From: Batrachochytrium dendrobatidis JAM81
Lineage: Eukaryota > Chytridiomycota > Chytridiomycetes > Rhizophydiales
Length of the DNA stretch: 64,000 bases
Assembly (NCBI RefSeq): GCF_000203795.2
Contig: NW_006281112.1
Location: 504,291 to 568,290, forward strand
Direction of reading: 5' to 3'
Both the position numbers and the translations under genes were made by a program. The notes beneath the pieces were generated by a model. That model did not search any database and had not been told where the DNA came from. It saw only the letters and a program-made list of their open reading frames with translations. Numbering within the stretch: the stretch's first letter is position 1; each line of letters begins with the position of its first letter. Positions 54,111-64,000 of the stretch are shown here, one piece after another.

Positions 54111-54413
54111 CGGCCGTACTCGTGTAAAATGGAACGCTAAAATATCAAAACAATTGAACCAAATATTTGAATAGCAATGTTGCATCTGACTTCAAACCTG
54201 CTAATCATACAATGTATAGCCAGGTCAAGAGATGAAAAAGCAGATTCGAAGCCATAGTTTAATTTGTATCATATGATGGCCGCTATGTTTATTTTAAAGC
54301 AGTTCGGCCAATGTCCAATAGCAAGACGACGGATATTTAGCCACTGTTTATTTCAAAGCAAAAGGAGGCAGTGACTGAGGATAAATATGTTCAATTTTAC
54401 GCGAATACGGCCG
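54111..54413. mobile_element. Inverted-repeat element of the dispersed family, best-kept ends
   Basis: CGGCCGTACTCGTGTAAAAT (54111-54130) pairs with the reverse complement of ATTTTACGCGAATACGGCCG (54394-54413), 3 mismatches over 25. Internally, read on the minus strand, it has GCTTTGAAATAAACAGTGGC, shared with the element at 33009-33283 and with 12464. No coding relic. Size 303 bp; a host duplication at the ends is not obvious, perhaps TA. Confidence 0.65.
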
Positions 54414-54561
54414 TATCGGTTTTGTGTATTTCTGGCAATATGATCAAGCAATTCAGAGTCGATAAACGTAGTCACGGCATTTCAAAAAGTAGTTCAAGAT
54501 GCTCGAATTTATTAGTCCGATTCTGCAACTAAACCAATTTATAATGGCTTAATATAAACAT

Positions 54562-57500
54562 CTATCGCTTTTTGGATGAAAAGATGCCCTTCTTTTCCTT
54601 TTCCTTTGATGGTGCATCAGCCTTGGGTGAGGAAACATCATCAGTAACAGTAGTCTTTGCGCCATAAAGTGCAGACAAATTAGACTTGCTTGGATCTGAC
54701 AGATGTAGTGATTTCAAAATATCTACAAACTGAGCAGGATTATATAAATATGTAGATCCAAGAAACACCTCTCGAAGTGAGTCTCTTGTAATTTCATGCG
54801 CACTACGAAGCTCCGAATAGGTCAGTCCGCCAAGTGAAAAAAGAATGATGCGGGGACCATTGCGTCTCAGATCAGACTTGTCTGATCCGTCCGAGTGTCT
54901 GTTTTTGTCGTTGCCAGAGTTGAGTGAATCTCCACCTGTTGCATTGCGCTTGTTTGGTGCTGGTTTACGATTTACCCACGTTGTGCGAGTAGTACGCAGG
55001 GAGTGTGGATAATTTGGGTCTGGCGCTACCAGACCATTGGATGTGAATCTAAACATTTTGGGTGCCTCATTTACAATTCCAAGTTGATCTAATCCTGGCT
55101 CTGTTACCCAAGGAAATATATCCTTGGGGACCGAGTTTGTAATTTGATCCTAATATACCGATTGCATAGTAATAATCCGAGTTAATACTTGGACATTGGA
55201 ATACTTTATGATTGACAAAATTAGTATGCTTTAAATTTTGGAAATTCGTGATTGTACCTCAATAACCCGCTTAATTAATGGAGTGTATCTGCTGAGATCG
55301 TATGGCATATCATCTCCGGCCTTGTTTTTTTTACGTTTCTTGTCTAGTTTATGACTTCCCCAATAGCTATATCGACCCTAATTTTTAATCCGAGTTTAAG
55401 CATGTTAACATGCCAGTACATCCATTCAGTAATATACTACACATGCATATAAAGCACCTTGTCTTTAGATTTCATTTTCGATGGAGAAAGCTGACCTGGG
55501 CTCAGTTGAATGTTAAAGTAGGATAGATTGGTGATTGCTTGCGAGTCTTCAACGGATAGTTTAGCTGTTTCCAACAATCGACGTCGCTCCACATCTTCAA
55601 TACCATCCATGGCGATAATGTAAATAATAAGTGCTCTGAGTTTATCATATGGTCTAAAATATGTGTCATATTGAGTGTAAATAAGGTCATGATCAAACAG
55701 ATACTCCCGATAATACTATGATTCTTTAAATCAAACAGCCAAATACATACGCTGAGCTTTTGTTGTCTAGAACAGGGACTAGATTCAGCATGGCATTTTT
55801 TGGCGGTTTACCGTCAGACGTTTCACCCGTTGCTAGATCCTGCATCATTTCGTAATTCCGGTTAAAACCCACGGAATGCACGATCGCGGCATATTTCTAA
55901 ACAATGAATATTACCTGCTCAACACTTGCAGCCAAATCCAATCGACGTTTCTCAAACAATGATTTACACTCTTGGCAAATATTGATGTGAACTGCAAACT
56001 ACACAAAATAACAAAGTGATGAGAATAAGCGAATAAACATCCCGTTTCCATTTAGCAAATACCTTTGCTTTCATTTCTTGGAATTGGGGAAGCGAACTTA
56101 GCGTGTCCTTCATCTGTTTTAAGCTATCAATCCCAATTGGTCTAAGAAAATCCAAAGCCTGTGATGAGTTTGTGATCATTTCAATAAAATAGCACTATTA
56201 TATGTATCAAAACCATATCATGTCATAATTAAAGCATACTTGCTGTCAGCGCCAATTGCATTGGCCGCAGCTTTGTTTTCCGACAAAAACTTTGTAAATG
56301 AAGTTCGAATATATTCCACAGCTTCCGCAAAGTGCCAGTGTTTGATCAGTGTCTGAATTAAACCAATAAAATAGTATATGTGTAGTGTTAGCACCGTGGG
56401 GTGTGTACTCATACTTTGGTTACCAAAAATGTGTGTATGTGTACCCAAATAGCATCGCTTTCGTCAAGATTGTTGTAGCTTGGAGCACTAGAGTAGACAG
56501 AAATATATAAATTTAAGCATAATCAGTTGTCAGCTCATATAAAACGCAGTGCCGAACCTTCCAGACTCGTTAATGAGTAAATCAGTCATCATGGCTTGAT
56601 ACGTGAACTCATGCAGAAGCGGCGACATCATGTCAAACGAGCGATCAACAATAATCAAAATGGCTCGTTTGTATTCACTTGGAGGTGGAAAATCCTTGTC
56701 TACTTTGCATATCTCATCAAGCTCGTGTTGAACAAGTAGCGCGAGTTTTGCCGATACGCCATTTCCAGAACCTGTTGGATCGTAGTATCGAATAAAAGGG
56801 CATTCGCCAATTGTGATGAGCATTGAGATAATCTAATAGTTGGATTGTGAGTTTCAAGGTTAGCAGCGTTATATGAATCAGTGGTGAGCATTGATATAAG
56901 GGAAAAACAGCATATCGGTTTACTCTTTTGGCGGCTCTTTGAAGATCTGCGGTTTGAACAGCAGAATTCAATGGATTAAAAAGCGAAAAGGGTGCCAAAG
57001 GTAGGTCTACTGAAAAAGTATGCGGTTCGACGCCTAAAAACAATCCATTTTAGCACTACGGCATGACACACTGTAGCCAGCAATATTTTATAATGATGGT
57101 TTTTACATTGAGTTTGAACAGCATATTTATATTACCTAAAAAATCAATATTCATTTCTCTGAGCGTCTTGATGTATTTTGAAACTCCAGATTTTTTGATT
57201 TTATCAAATAGAAAATCATCCAGTGCTAGTATGAAAATAACATTTCAATAAGTCATGTTTAAAACTTGGATTCAGTATTCTAGCAACACTAATATGACTA
57301 CGTCGCTGTAATTTCAACTCACATGCAATAAAATAAATATGAGCAGCCAGATAAAGCGGTTTTTCTTGATTAAAGTCGGAAATAAATCTATCTACAGACC
57401 GCTCGTTTGGAGTAATAAAATAAATAGCCTCATATGTGGGAAAAGCCTGGCGTTTATGAAACATTTCTTCAATGACTACACATCAACATGAAAAGTACAT

Positions 57501-58014
57501 TGCATCGACGATATCCAACATTAATTCACTTTAGCATGGACATGCACAAATAAAATAACGGATCCAACTCATGCAATTGAATGGCACTGGATTAGTACAG
57601 CTGGAGCCTACATACTTGTAACGTTTTCCTCGAGAATCTCGTGGCTTTTGCAAATGGCATTCAAAAGTTTAGATGCAGGTCCATCGACTACCAAAAGTTT
57701 CCATTTACTGGCTGGTTGAACCGCTTTGACCATATCCTCCAACACACCTATTTGTTAATACCATTATAAAAAATCCAAGCATAATGTTTAATCTTAGCGA
57801 CACGTTTAATACTAGCTGGTACGATGAACATGTATCAAATCTAGAAAAGCTCAACCAATAGTCCTGCTAGACTGCAACTCATGTATATTTCCAACTTTTC
57901 AACGTATGGAATGCACTGGAATAATAGGTTATGTAGATGATATTATTTGACCAATTTGAATCTATCCAAACACTTACGCTTGCGCTGCAGCTGCTTTAAC
58001 GACGTGGCTGACAT
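54562..58014 (-). CDS. SEC1: Sec1/Munc18 family syntaxin-binding protein
   Basis: A regulator of exocytic SNARE assembly at the plasma membrane. There are about 12 exons on the minus strand. Exon 1 is 57978-58014 (MSATSLKQLQRK); exon 2 is 57616-57747 (KWKLLVVDGPASKLLNA). Later exons give YEAIYFITPNERSVDRFISD, DDFLFDKIKKSGVSKYIKTL, LPLAPFSLFNP, ILIIVDRSFDMMSPLLHEFT (the family signature) and, last, PRIILFSLGGLTYSELR before a basic tail SKKR. These are SM-family landmarks in the correct order and spacing. Plasma-membrane Sec1 rather than Vps45, Vps33 or Sly1 is favoured by VDRSFDMMSPLLHEFTYQAM, but I have not excluded others. The internal exon borders between 55060 and 56520 were not all resolved. 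Confidence 0.85.
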
Positions 58015-58285
58015 TTTCAATGTGTTTTTTCTGGGCAAGGTTTGACATGTAATTTTGCTGGAAACCAAAGCATTTGAATGTCTAATGCATTGTAAATATA
58101 TAATAGACTGCAATGAATCCATTATTTATTCCATGGCATTCAGCATCTAAATTACACAACTCATTAAATTGAAGGAGCTGTGTAAAAGTGGTGTAGTATT
58201 TTACAATAAACTAATAGTGGATTTTAAAGCGGTCAGCATATATATATTTCAAAAAAAGTCTTGATCTACACACTTCATGGTTCAA

Positions 58286-59329
58286 CTAATCCATTCTACG
58301 TGTCTTTCGCCCATTCATCGACTTTTTCCGATGGTACTTGAACGACGCATATATCCCAGCTGGTATGCAGCACAAAAGGACCAATTTAAACATGAAAAGA
58401 CTTGACCAAGGCGGTTTGATTGAACTCCAGAAATACAGGATATATGATGCATCGCTACTATGCCAGCTATTTCCTTCAAAATGCATAAAGAAAGCACGTG
58501 GCATGCCGCCGCTATACAAGAGTGGCTCCAATACATACACCGAGTCCAAGTCTACTACTTTTGGCAGACGCTTGATATAGGTTTGGTTTTGGCTGTCTTT
58601 TGCTTCGCGGTAGTCATATTCAATCTTTTGCGGCTGAACTGGATCTTTGTGCAGAAAGTCTTTTACATTGATGTTTAAAAACATGGGACCGGTGGAGAAA
58701 AACACTGTTGCATAGGGAAGAAACCAGTTATGATTTGATTTTGGTAGTTCATCGACTAGTCTTTTGAATAAAGGGTGTTTAGGTCGAGAAGCCATAAAAT
58801 CATTAGAGAAACCGATGGGAGTAGTTTTTGGGATAATGGCAGGATATCTCAACAATGGGTCGAGGGATTTCATGCATCCGATATCCAGATCCATGTAAAT
58901 GCCTCCATATTCATACAAGATGAAATAGCGTACCGCGTCTACACGCTGGATAGGATATTTATAGCCATCATAAGTTGGAAGGAAGTCAGGATAGAGAATT
59001 CGAAGAAACTCGCGAGTGTCGTGATCGGTCCAAAAGTAGTGAGTCCAGTTGGTACGCTTGTGCCAGTACTTGCATGCGCCATGAGCCTTGTGCCATTTCT
59101 TTGGAATGCTCTCGTTCTTCCATGTTTGATGGATGATACGGGGGATCACAGGGTTAGGTTCAGCAGTGCAGTTCCAGCATACATCTGATTCGCGGATGGC
59201 TGCAGGCGACCATTCAGTTGAGCTCCATATGTAGCTAGTTGAAGACAGGAACAAACCTATAAGAAATAGTATAATGAGAGAAGTTGCTGTTACCAGACGA
59301 CAGTAAAGGGTTGTTCTTGGCATATGCAT
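58286..59329 (-). CDS. Alpha-mannosyltransferase, SUR1/CSH1 (MIPC synthase) type, GT32
   Basis: 347 residues, single exon. Type II Golgi membrane protein with an N-terminal anchor at about 14-34. PRIIHQTWK (63-71) and RVDAVRYFILYEYGGIYMDL with the DXD motif at 147-149 are the GT32 donor-site marks. A second hydrophobic stretch lies near 312-330, with a basic tail (KTRRMD), as in SUR1/CSH1, the catalytic subunits that mannosylate inositol phosphorylceramide. CSG2-dependent sphingolipid mannosylation is therefore the likely role; other GT32 functions (OCH1 type) are possible. N-glycosylation sequons occur (NCT, NES, NWT). Divergent from FAP7 across 143 bp. Confidence 0.85.
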   Translation of the reverse strand: MHMPRTTLYCRLVTATSLIILFLIGLFLSSTSYIWSSTEWSPAAIRESDVCWNCTAEPNPVIPRIIHQTWKNESIPKKWHKAHGACKYWHKRTNWTHYFWTDHDTREFLRILYPDFLPTYDGYKYPIQRVDAVRYFILYEYGGIYMDLDIGCMKSLDPLLRYPAIIPKTTPIGFSNDFMASRPKHPLFKRLVDELPKSNHNWFLPYATVFFSTGPMFLNINVKDFLHKDPVQPQKIEYDYREAKDSQNQTYIKRLPKVVDLDSVYVLEPLLYSGGMPRAFFMHFEGNSWHSSDASYILYFWSSIKPPWSSLFMFKLVLLCCIPAGIYASFKYHRKKSMNGRKTRRMD

Positions 59330-59472
59330 GCAGCTAAAACTTGAAGCTGGCCAATGGTGTTTGACAATTCACGATATACCAAATCAGCTACAAAATACAG
59401 TAAAAACAACACCCTCAGGCTAAAGTGGCTCGAAGAATCTGCAATTCATTTTACAATCGCAAAGTCATTGAA

Positions 59473-60229
<757 letters not shown>

Positions 60230-60372
60230 GGACTAAACTCGCCTGTCAGTTTCGATCTGTATATCACGTGAAGTCATGTGGTCTAATGTGGCTTTAAAAT
60301 AAAATTTTCTTCGCTGTGCCAAAAATTATTTTTTTTACACTTGATTGACTACATAATCTTTATAATACTTGA

Positions 60373-62266
60373 ATGGGAAAGCGGAGACCTGAATCACAAG
60401 CAGCTGAAGCTTCTGTAGATGTTTCTCATAAAGAAACTAAGCTTGCTGATCCCCAGCCCAGTATTGCCAATGTTGATGAGGGTATGGGCGAATTCGAAGA
60501 CAACTGGGGAGATGATATGGAGGGAGATGACGATGAGGGAGAAGTTGTTATTGCACCCGACAGTGACGATGAAGGTATCAAGCTGTATTGATCTGTGATT
60601 TGAATTCCATGTGCGCTAACTTTTGTGTATTTTTTGTATTTTTTATATTCATTTGATGTTTAAGATGAACAGATGCAAAAAGATCTTTTGCAGGAAGATG
60701 AAGAAAACGAGGCTCCTTTGCAAGTATACCTTCCTGGCCAAAAACTTGGGGAAAATGAAGTGCTGGTGGCCGATCAGTCTGCTTACCAGATGCTGCATAC
60801 CATGAATGTGGAATGGCCCTGCCTTAGCTTTGACATTGCGCGTGATAATCTCGGTGCTGGCCGAACTGCATTTCCCATGACATCGTATGTTGTGGCTGGA
60901 TCTCAAGCAGATCAGGTCAACTCTAATAAGATATATGTCATGAAGATGTCATCATTGCACAAGACGAAAAATGATGGTGGCGATGATATGGATGATGATG
61001 ATGATGATGACATAGATGAAGATCCCATTCTTGAGTCAAGAACGGTTTCTCATGTTGGCGGCATCAATCGAATTCGCTTGATGCATCACCCAGAAGTTCA
61101 CATTGCTGCGACAATGGCAGAAACTGGAAAAGTTCATATTTATGATTTGTCGCAGCATATTCTCGCTCTTGATACGCCTGGCCTCGCTCCATCCTCAGAT
61201 CTGGCTCCAATGCACACAATCACACAACACGGCACTACTGAAGGCTACGCTATTGACTGGTCTAGTGTTCAGATTGGTCACTTGCTTACTGGTGATTGCA
61301 GAAGTCGCATTTTCCTCACGACAAAGACTCCTGCTTCGTTTGTTACTGATTCAACTCCATTTACTGGCCATACTTCATCTGTTGAAGATATCCAATGGTC
61401 CCCTTCACAATCCAACGTGTTTGCATCTTCTTCTGCTGACGGTACCATTCGCATTTGGGATGCAAGAGATAAAAGAAAACCACAACTGACTGTAGCTGCA
61501 CATACCACCGACGTAAACGTAATTAGCTGGAACAGGTTAGTGTATTGCTTTTATTTGACTAGAACAAATTATTGCCTTGATTCTTTCGCTACAAGCTCTC
61601 TGTGCTGCCGAGGTGTTTCTATTTGCCTTGTGCTTCAGCCAAAGCTAGTTAGCTATATTAAAAATCGACATCTCCACGCCGCATTGGTTATACTGCACTT
61701 GTCTGACAAGTGCAGTGCATTTTATCTACCCATAGTTGCACTTTTTTTGTCGAAATATCTTTATTTCATGATTACTCTTGATTCATAATCTGCTGTATTT
61801 TAAACATCATCTTTGACCGACTAATACTTGAATTTTCCATCATACGAGTAGAACGTCAAGTTCAGGTCATGTATTGGCATCTGGTGCTGACTCGGGAGAG
61901 TTTAGCATTTGGGATTTGCGCACATGGCCTTCTAGCAACGGAACTCCCGATCCACTTGCCATCTTCAAATGGCATCAAGCACCCATCACATCAATTGACT
62001 GGCACCCCACAGAGTCATCTGTTCTTGCAGCGTCTGGAGCCGACGATCAGGTTACCATTTGGGATCTTGCACTTGAACGTGACGAAGAAGAGGCAGCCAT
62101 GACTACCATTGCATCAGGAAAAGTAGTCGAGGTTCCTCCACAATTGTTGTTTATTCATCAAGGTCAACATAATGTAAAAGAAATTCACTGGCACAAACAA
62201 ATGCCTGGCACATTATTAAGCACTGCATATGATGGCTTTAATATTTTCAAGACCATCAACTCGTAA
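60373..62266 (+). CDS. RRB1: WD40 ribosome-assembly protein RRB1/GRWD1
   Basis: Exons 60373-60574, 60665-61535 and 61852-62266; 495 residues. A nuclear chaperone that binds new ribosomal protein Rpl3 for 60S assembly. Acidic N-terminus (GEFEDNWGDDMEGDDDEGE), then the family start segment QVYLPGQKLGENEVLVADQS and YQMLHTMNVEWPCLSFDI, an acidic loop (a run of Asp residues), and WD repeats ending in IRIWDARDK, FSIWDLRTW, VTIWDLALE. The last strand is EIHWHKQMPGTLLSTAYDGF. The second intron (316 bp) is long for this locus and contains in-frame coding-like sequence, which would end early if retained. Confidence 0.95.
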
Positions 62267-62281
62267 GGATTTCATTCTACA

Positions 62282-62300
62282 ACCCTATTTATGTAAAATG
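62282..62300 (+). repeat. Solo copy of the dispersed end motif
   Basis: CCCTATTTATGTAAAATGAAACA followed by GAGTGACTGTTAC just downstream, as in the 37119 copy (AGTGACTGTCA). There is no visible partner end, so it is perhaps a fragment. Confidence 0.4.
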
Positions 62301-62521
62301 AAACACTTGTTTTGAGTGACTGTTACTAGAAATTGATTTTAATAAACGTTGATGCACAAAATCAAATATTTAAAACCAAGTTTTTTCTCGTGTACAATCA
62401 CACATTCATTGCAATACAGATGTTGAACTCGCTGTTTAAACAATAACCAATCATGCTTTTATTTTGCAGTACGAGTTGCAGAATCACAAACAAGAATTTC
62501 AGCTTTAATCTGGAGCGATCG

Positions 62522-64000
62522 TCAAACATCTGATCCAATCACTACACGCTCCGTCTCTGCATCTGCTAATGCAAACTGCCGTTGGCTGATGGCAGGTTTA
62601 GCCACTGCAGATGTGGTCGTTTCTAAACCTGGCCGTCTCCAAACATTTTTACATCCAAGCAAGACTGGACCAGTATGAGAATATCGACACGATCGATTCA
62701 AGCAATTTATGCCATTCCAGCATAGTTTAGTTGATGGTTGCATAGATTTTGAAACTCCATTTGGTCCCAAAGACGTACGGGTCAAATTATTTCCGTTGTT
62801 GGTGTAAACACCAGGTATGGAATCTTTTAATGCAGCTGTGGTGGTTGCAGTGTCACCTGTAGGATGAGGTAGATGACTTCCATCTGCCACTATAGATCGC
62901 TTACGACCAAAAGCTGGTACCGATGATGATAACACAGTTCGTCCAGATCTAGATTCAATGCCTTCGCCGCCATAAACAAGCGAAGCATCCAAATCTGGCT
63001 CGATGGGATGATAAAACAAACAAAAGGGATCCGCGCAATCAGGATAGTTTCTACATTGAGTTTTAGTCGCAGCGATACTGGCTGGACTTGGATGGGCTAA
63101 ACGACAGTTTGGACGCAGACATTTGTCTTGAAACCTGCACATATGAGGATTAGCAATCATCTCATTGTCTGTGGATGATATGGATCCTGATCTGGCTATG
63201 GATAGCCCTTCCCTCAATGCAGAGTCAATTGTGGATGCAGCTGGATGAAGAAACATGCAATTAGGTCCATCTGGACAATTGGGATACCATACACACGGTT
63301 GAGTAGGATGAAAGTATGCACACGTATCACCACGCCCACAAGTAGGAAAGTATTTGCATCTCGTGTTGGCCGCGTCAGCAAGCGCAAACGGCACGGATTT
63401 ACGTTGAGCTATCGGAACTACTCGACTTCGATCTGCCGATAACATATAGTGATTTTCGTGTGTAGCCTGCATCAAGCTAGCAGATTTGTTATTCATGTTG
63501 TCTCTGGAATTGTAAAATGATTGTGTGTGGGAACGCTTGTCGAACTGATTATTATCACGATCCATATCACTCGAATCAGCAACCATATCAGAACTGTTCG
63601 ACTTGTTTTCATTGGGAAGATCCCAAATAATTTTGTTGACTTTGAACTCTGCTTGCTGTATGTTGGATTCAGTCTTGTCTTTACCCAATCGAGATTGAAT
63701 ATCCAACTTTGAAATGCCAACCTTTTTGTTGCAGCCTGAACCAGTGATTGCATTTAAATACTCGCTTGCTCTATGAGCTACACGATCCGAACGCAACTCT
63801 TTTTTGGGATTGGATTTATGAGCTCTGTCAAGACTGCCAAGTCTAGACAATACATCTGACTTGGTATGACTAGATCGCTTAGAACCCAATCTTGTCTGAT
63901 TTAGTTTTTGATGCTCTATTTGATCAAAGTGATTATCTACAGACTCGAAAGAATGCCTAGCGTCCATTTTAGTAGAATTTGAAAGCGGACTCTTGTTGGC
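62522..64000 (-). CDS. NAB2: CCCH zinc-finger poly(A)-binding protein, NAB2/ZC3H14 family (5' partial)
   Basis: A nuclear poly(A)-binding protein that limits tail length and couples mRNA to export. Five tandem CCCH fingers are visible: CKYFPTCGRGDTCAYFH, CVWYPNCPDGPNCMFLH, CRFQDKCLRPNCRLAH, CRNYPDCADPFCLFYH and, after a gap, CWNGINCLNRSCRYSH. C-x5-C-x4-C-x3-H or similar spacing is the family hallmark. N-terminal parts are basic and disordered (GSKRSSHTKSDVLSRLGS repeats with LQSRLGK). The frame stays open past the Met at 63967 to the window edge, so the gene likely continues beyond and may include the PWI-like N-terminal domain. Converges with RRB1, 255 bp apart. Confidence 0.88.
   Translation of the reverse strand, partial: ANKSPLSNSTKMDARHSFESVDNHFDQIEHQKLNQTRLGSKRSSHTKSDVLSRLGSLDRAHKSNPKKELRSDRVAHRASEYLNAITGSGCNKKVGISKLDIQSRLGKDKTESNIQQAEFKVNKIIWDLPNENKSNSSDMVADSSDMDRDNNQFDKRSHTQSFYNSRDNMNNKSASLMQATHENHYMLSADRSRVVPIAQRKSVPFALADAANTRCKYFPTCGRGDTCAYFHPTQPCVWYPNCPDGPNCMFLHPAASTIDSALREGLSIARSGSISSTDNEMIANPHMCRFQDKCLRPNCRLAHPSPASIAATKTQCRNYPDCADPFCLFYHPIEPDLDASLVYGGEGIESRSGRTVLSSSVPAFGRKRSIVADGSHLPHPTGDTATTTAALKDSIPGVYTNNGNNLTRTSLGPNGVSKSMQPSTKLCWNGINCLNRSCRYSHTGPVLLGCKNVWRRPGLETTTSAVAKPAISQRQFALADAETERVVIGSDV

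Noticed and set aside
61536..61851. Coding-like continuation of RRB1 exon 2 through the intron
   Set aside because: WD40 homology resumes only after the splice AACAG|...TAG|AACGTC; the read-through peptide has no WD repeats.

Overview
The window is fungal nuclear DNA, most likely from a chytrid of the genus Batrachochytrium (Chytridiomycota, Rhizophydiales). The reasons are: short, dense spliceosomal introns; a Crinkler (CRN)-type protein whose first 80 residues have the form I know from Batrachochytrium CRNs; several small secreted proteins with the MKLAVTVLASxLxACSVTTA type of leader I associate with that genus; and ordinary fungal housekeeping genes. Species cannot be decided by eye. A run of exactly 100 Ns (17932-18031) shows that this is a scaffolded draft assembly.

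Bases 1 to about 31,800 are an accessory, repeat-rich compartment. It holds two inverted, near-identical copies of a large armadillo-like gene (A 1-2985, A' 14735-17720), two inverted copies of a secreted-protein promoter region and its far-upstream flank (B and B'), and two inverted copies of a small membrane-protein gene (C 7120-8195, C' 30695-31770). The order is A-B-C then A'-B'-C', yet each unit is individually inverted, which one block inversion cannot produce. Between them lie an intact CRN-type gene, a CRN-like reading frame with an in-frame stop, a broken coiled-coil gene, secreted-protein genes (one frameshifted), and long AT-rich stretches with no gene. Two conserved metabolic genes sit inside this compartment: a short-chain dehydrogenase (8510-9691) and aminoacylase-1 (10341-12281). 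Each carries one GC-AG intron.

Bases 31,800 to 64,000 are mostly conserved genes: exportin-2/CSE1, a kinesin, DEAD-box helicase DBP10, a delta-12 desaturase, a RING-H2 E3 ligase, SEC1, a SUR1-type mannosyltransferase, FAP7, RRB1 and NAB2/ZC3H14. FAP7, RRB1 and DBP10 all serve ribosome assembly; CSE1 and NAB2 serve nuclear transport and mRNA handling; SEC1 and SUR1 serve secretion and membrane lipid. Interspersed are four more secreted or hypothetical genes, including a 35-residue secreted peptide and a divergent pair of secreted-protein genes.

The most unusual structure is a family of roughly 250-300 bp elements with related inverted ends (core CGTATTCACGTAAAAT) found in introns and gene flanks. 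The copy inside a CSE1 intron still encodes a Cys-x2-Cys-Gly followed by DVNAALNI, the hallmark of the zinc-ribbon/RuvC end of TnpB/Fanzor nucleases. A more decayed relative lies at 12783-12835. I read these as fossils of a Fanzor-carrying transposon, an inference that rests on a short motif.
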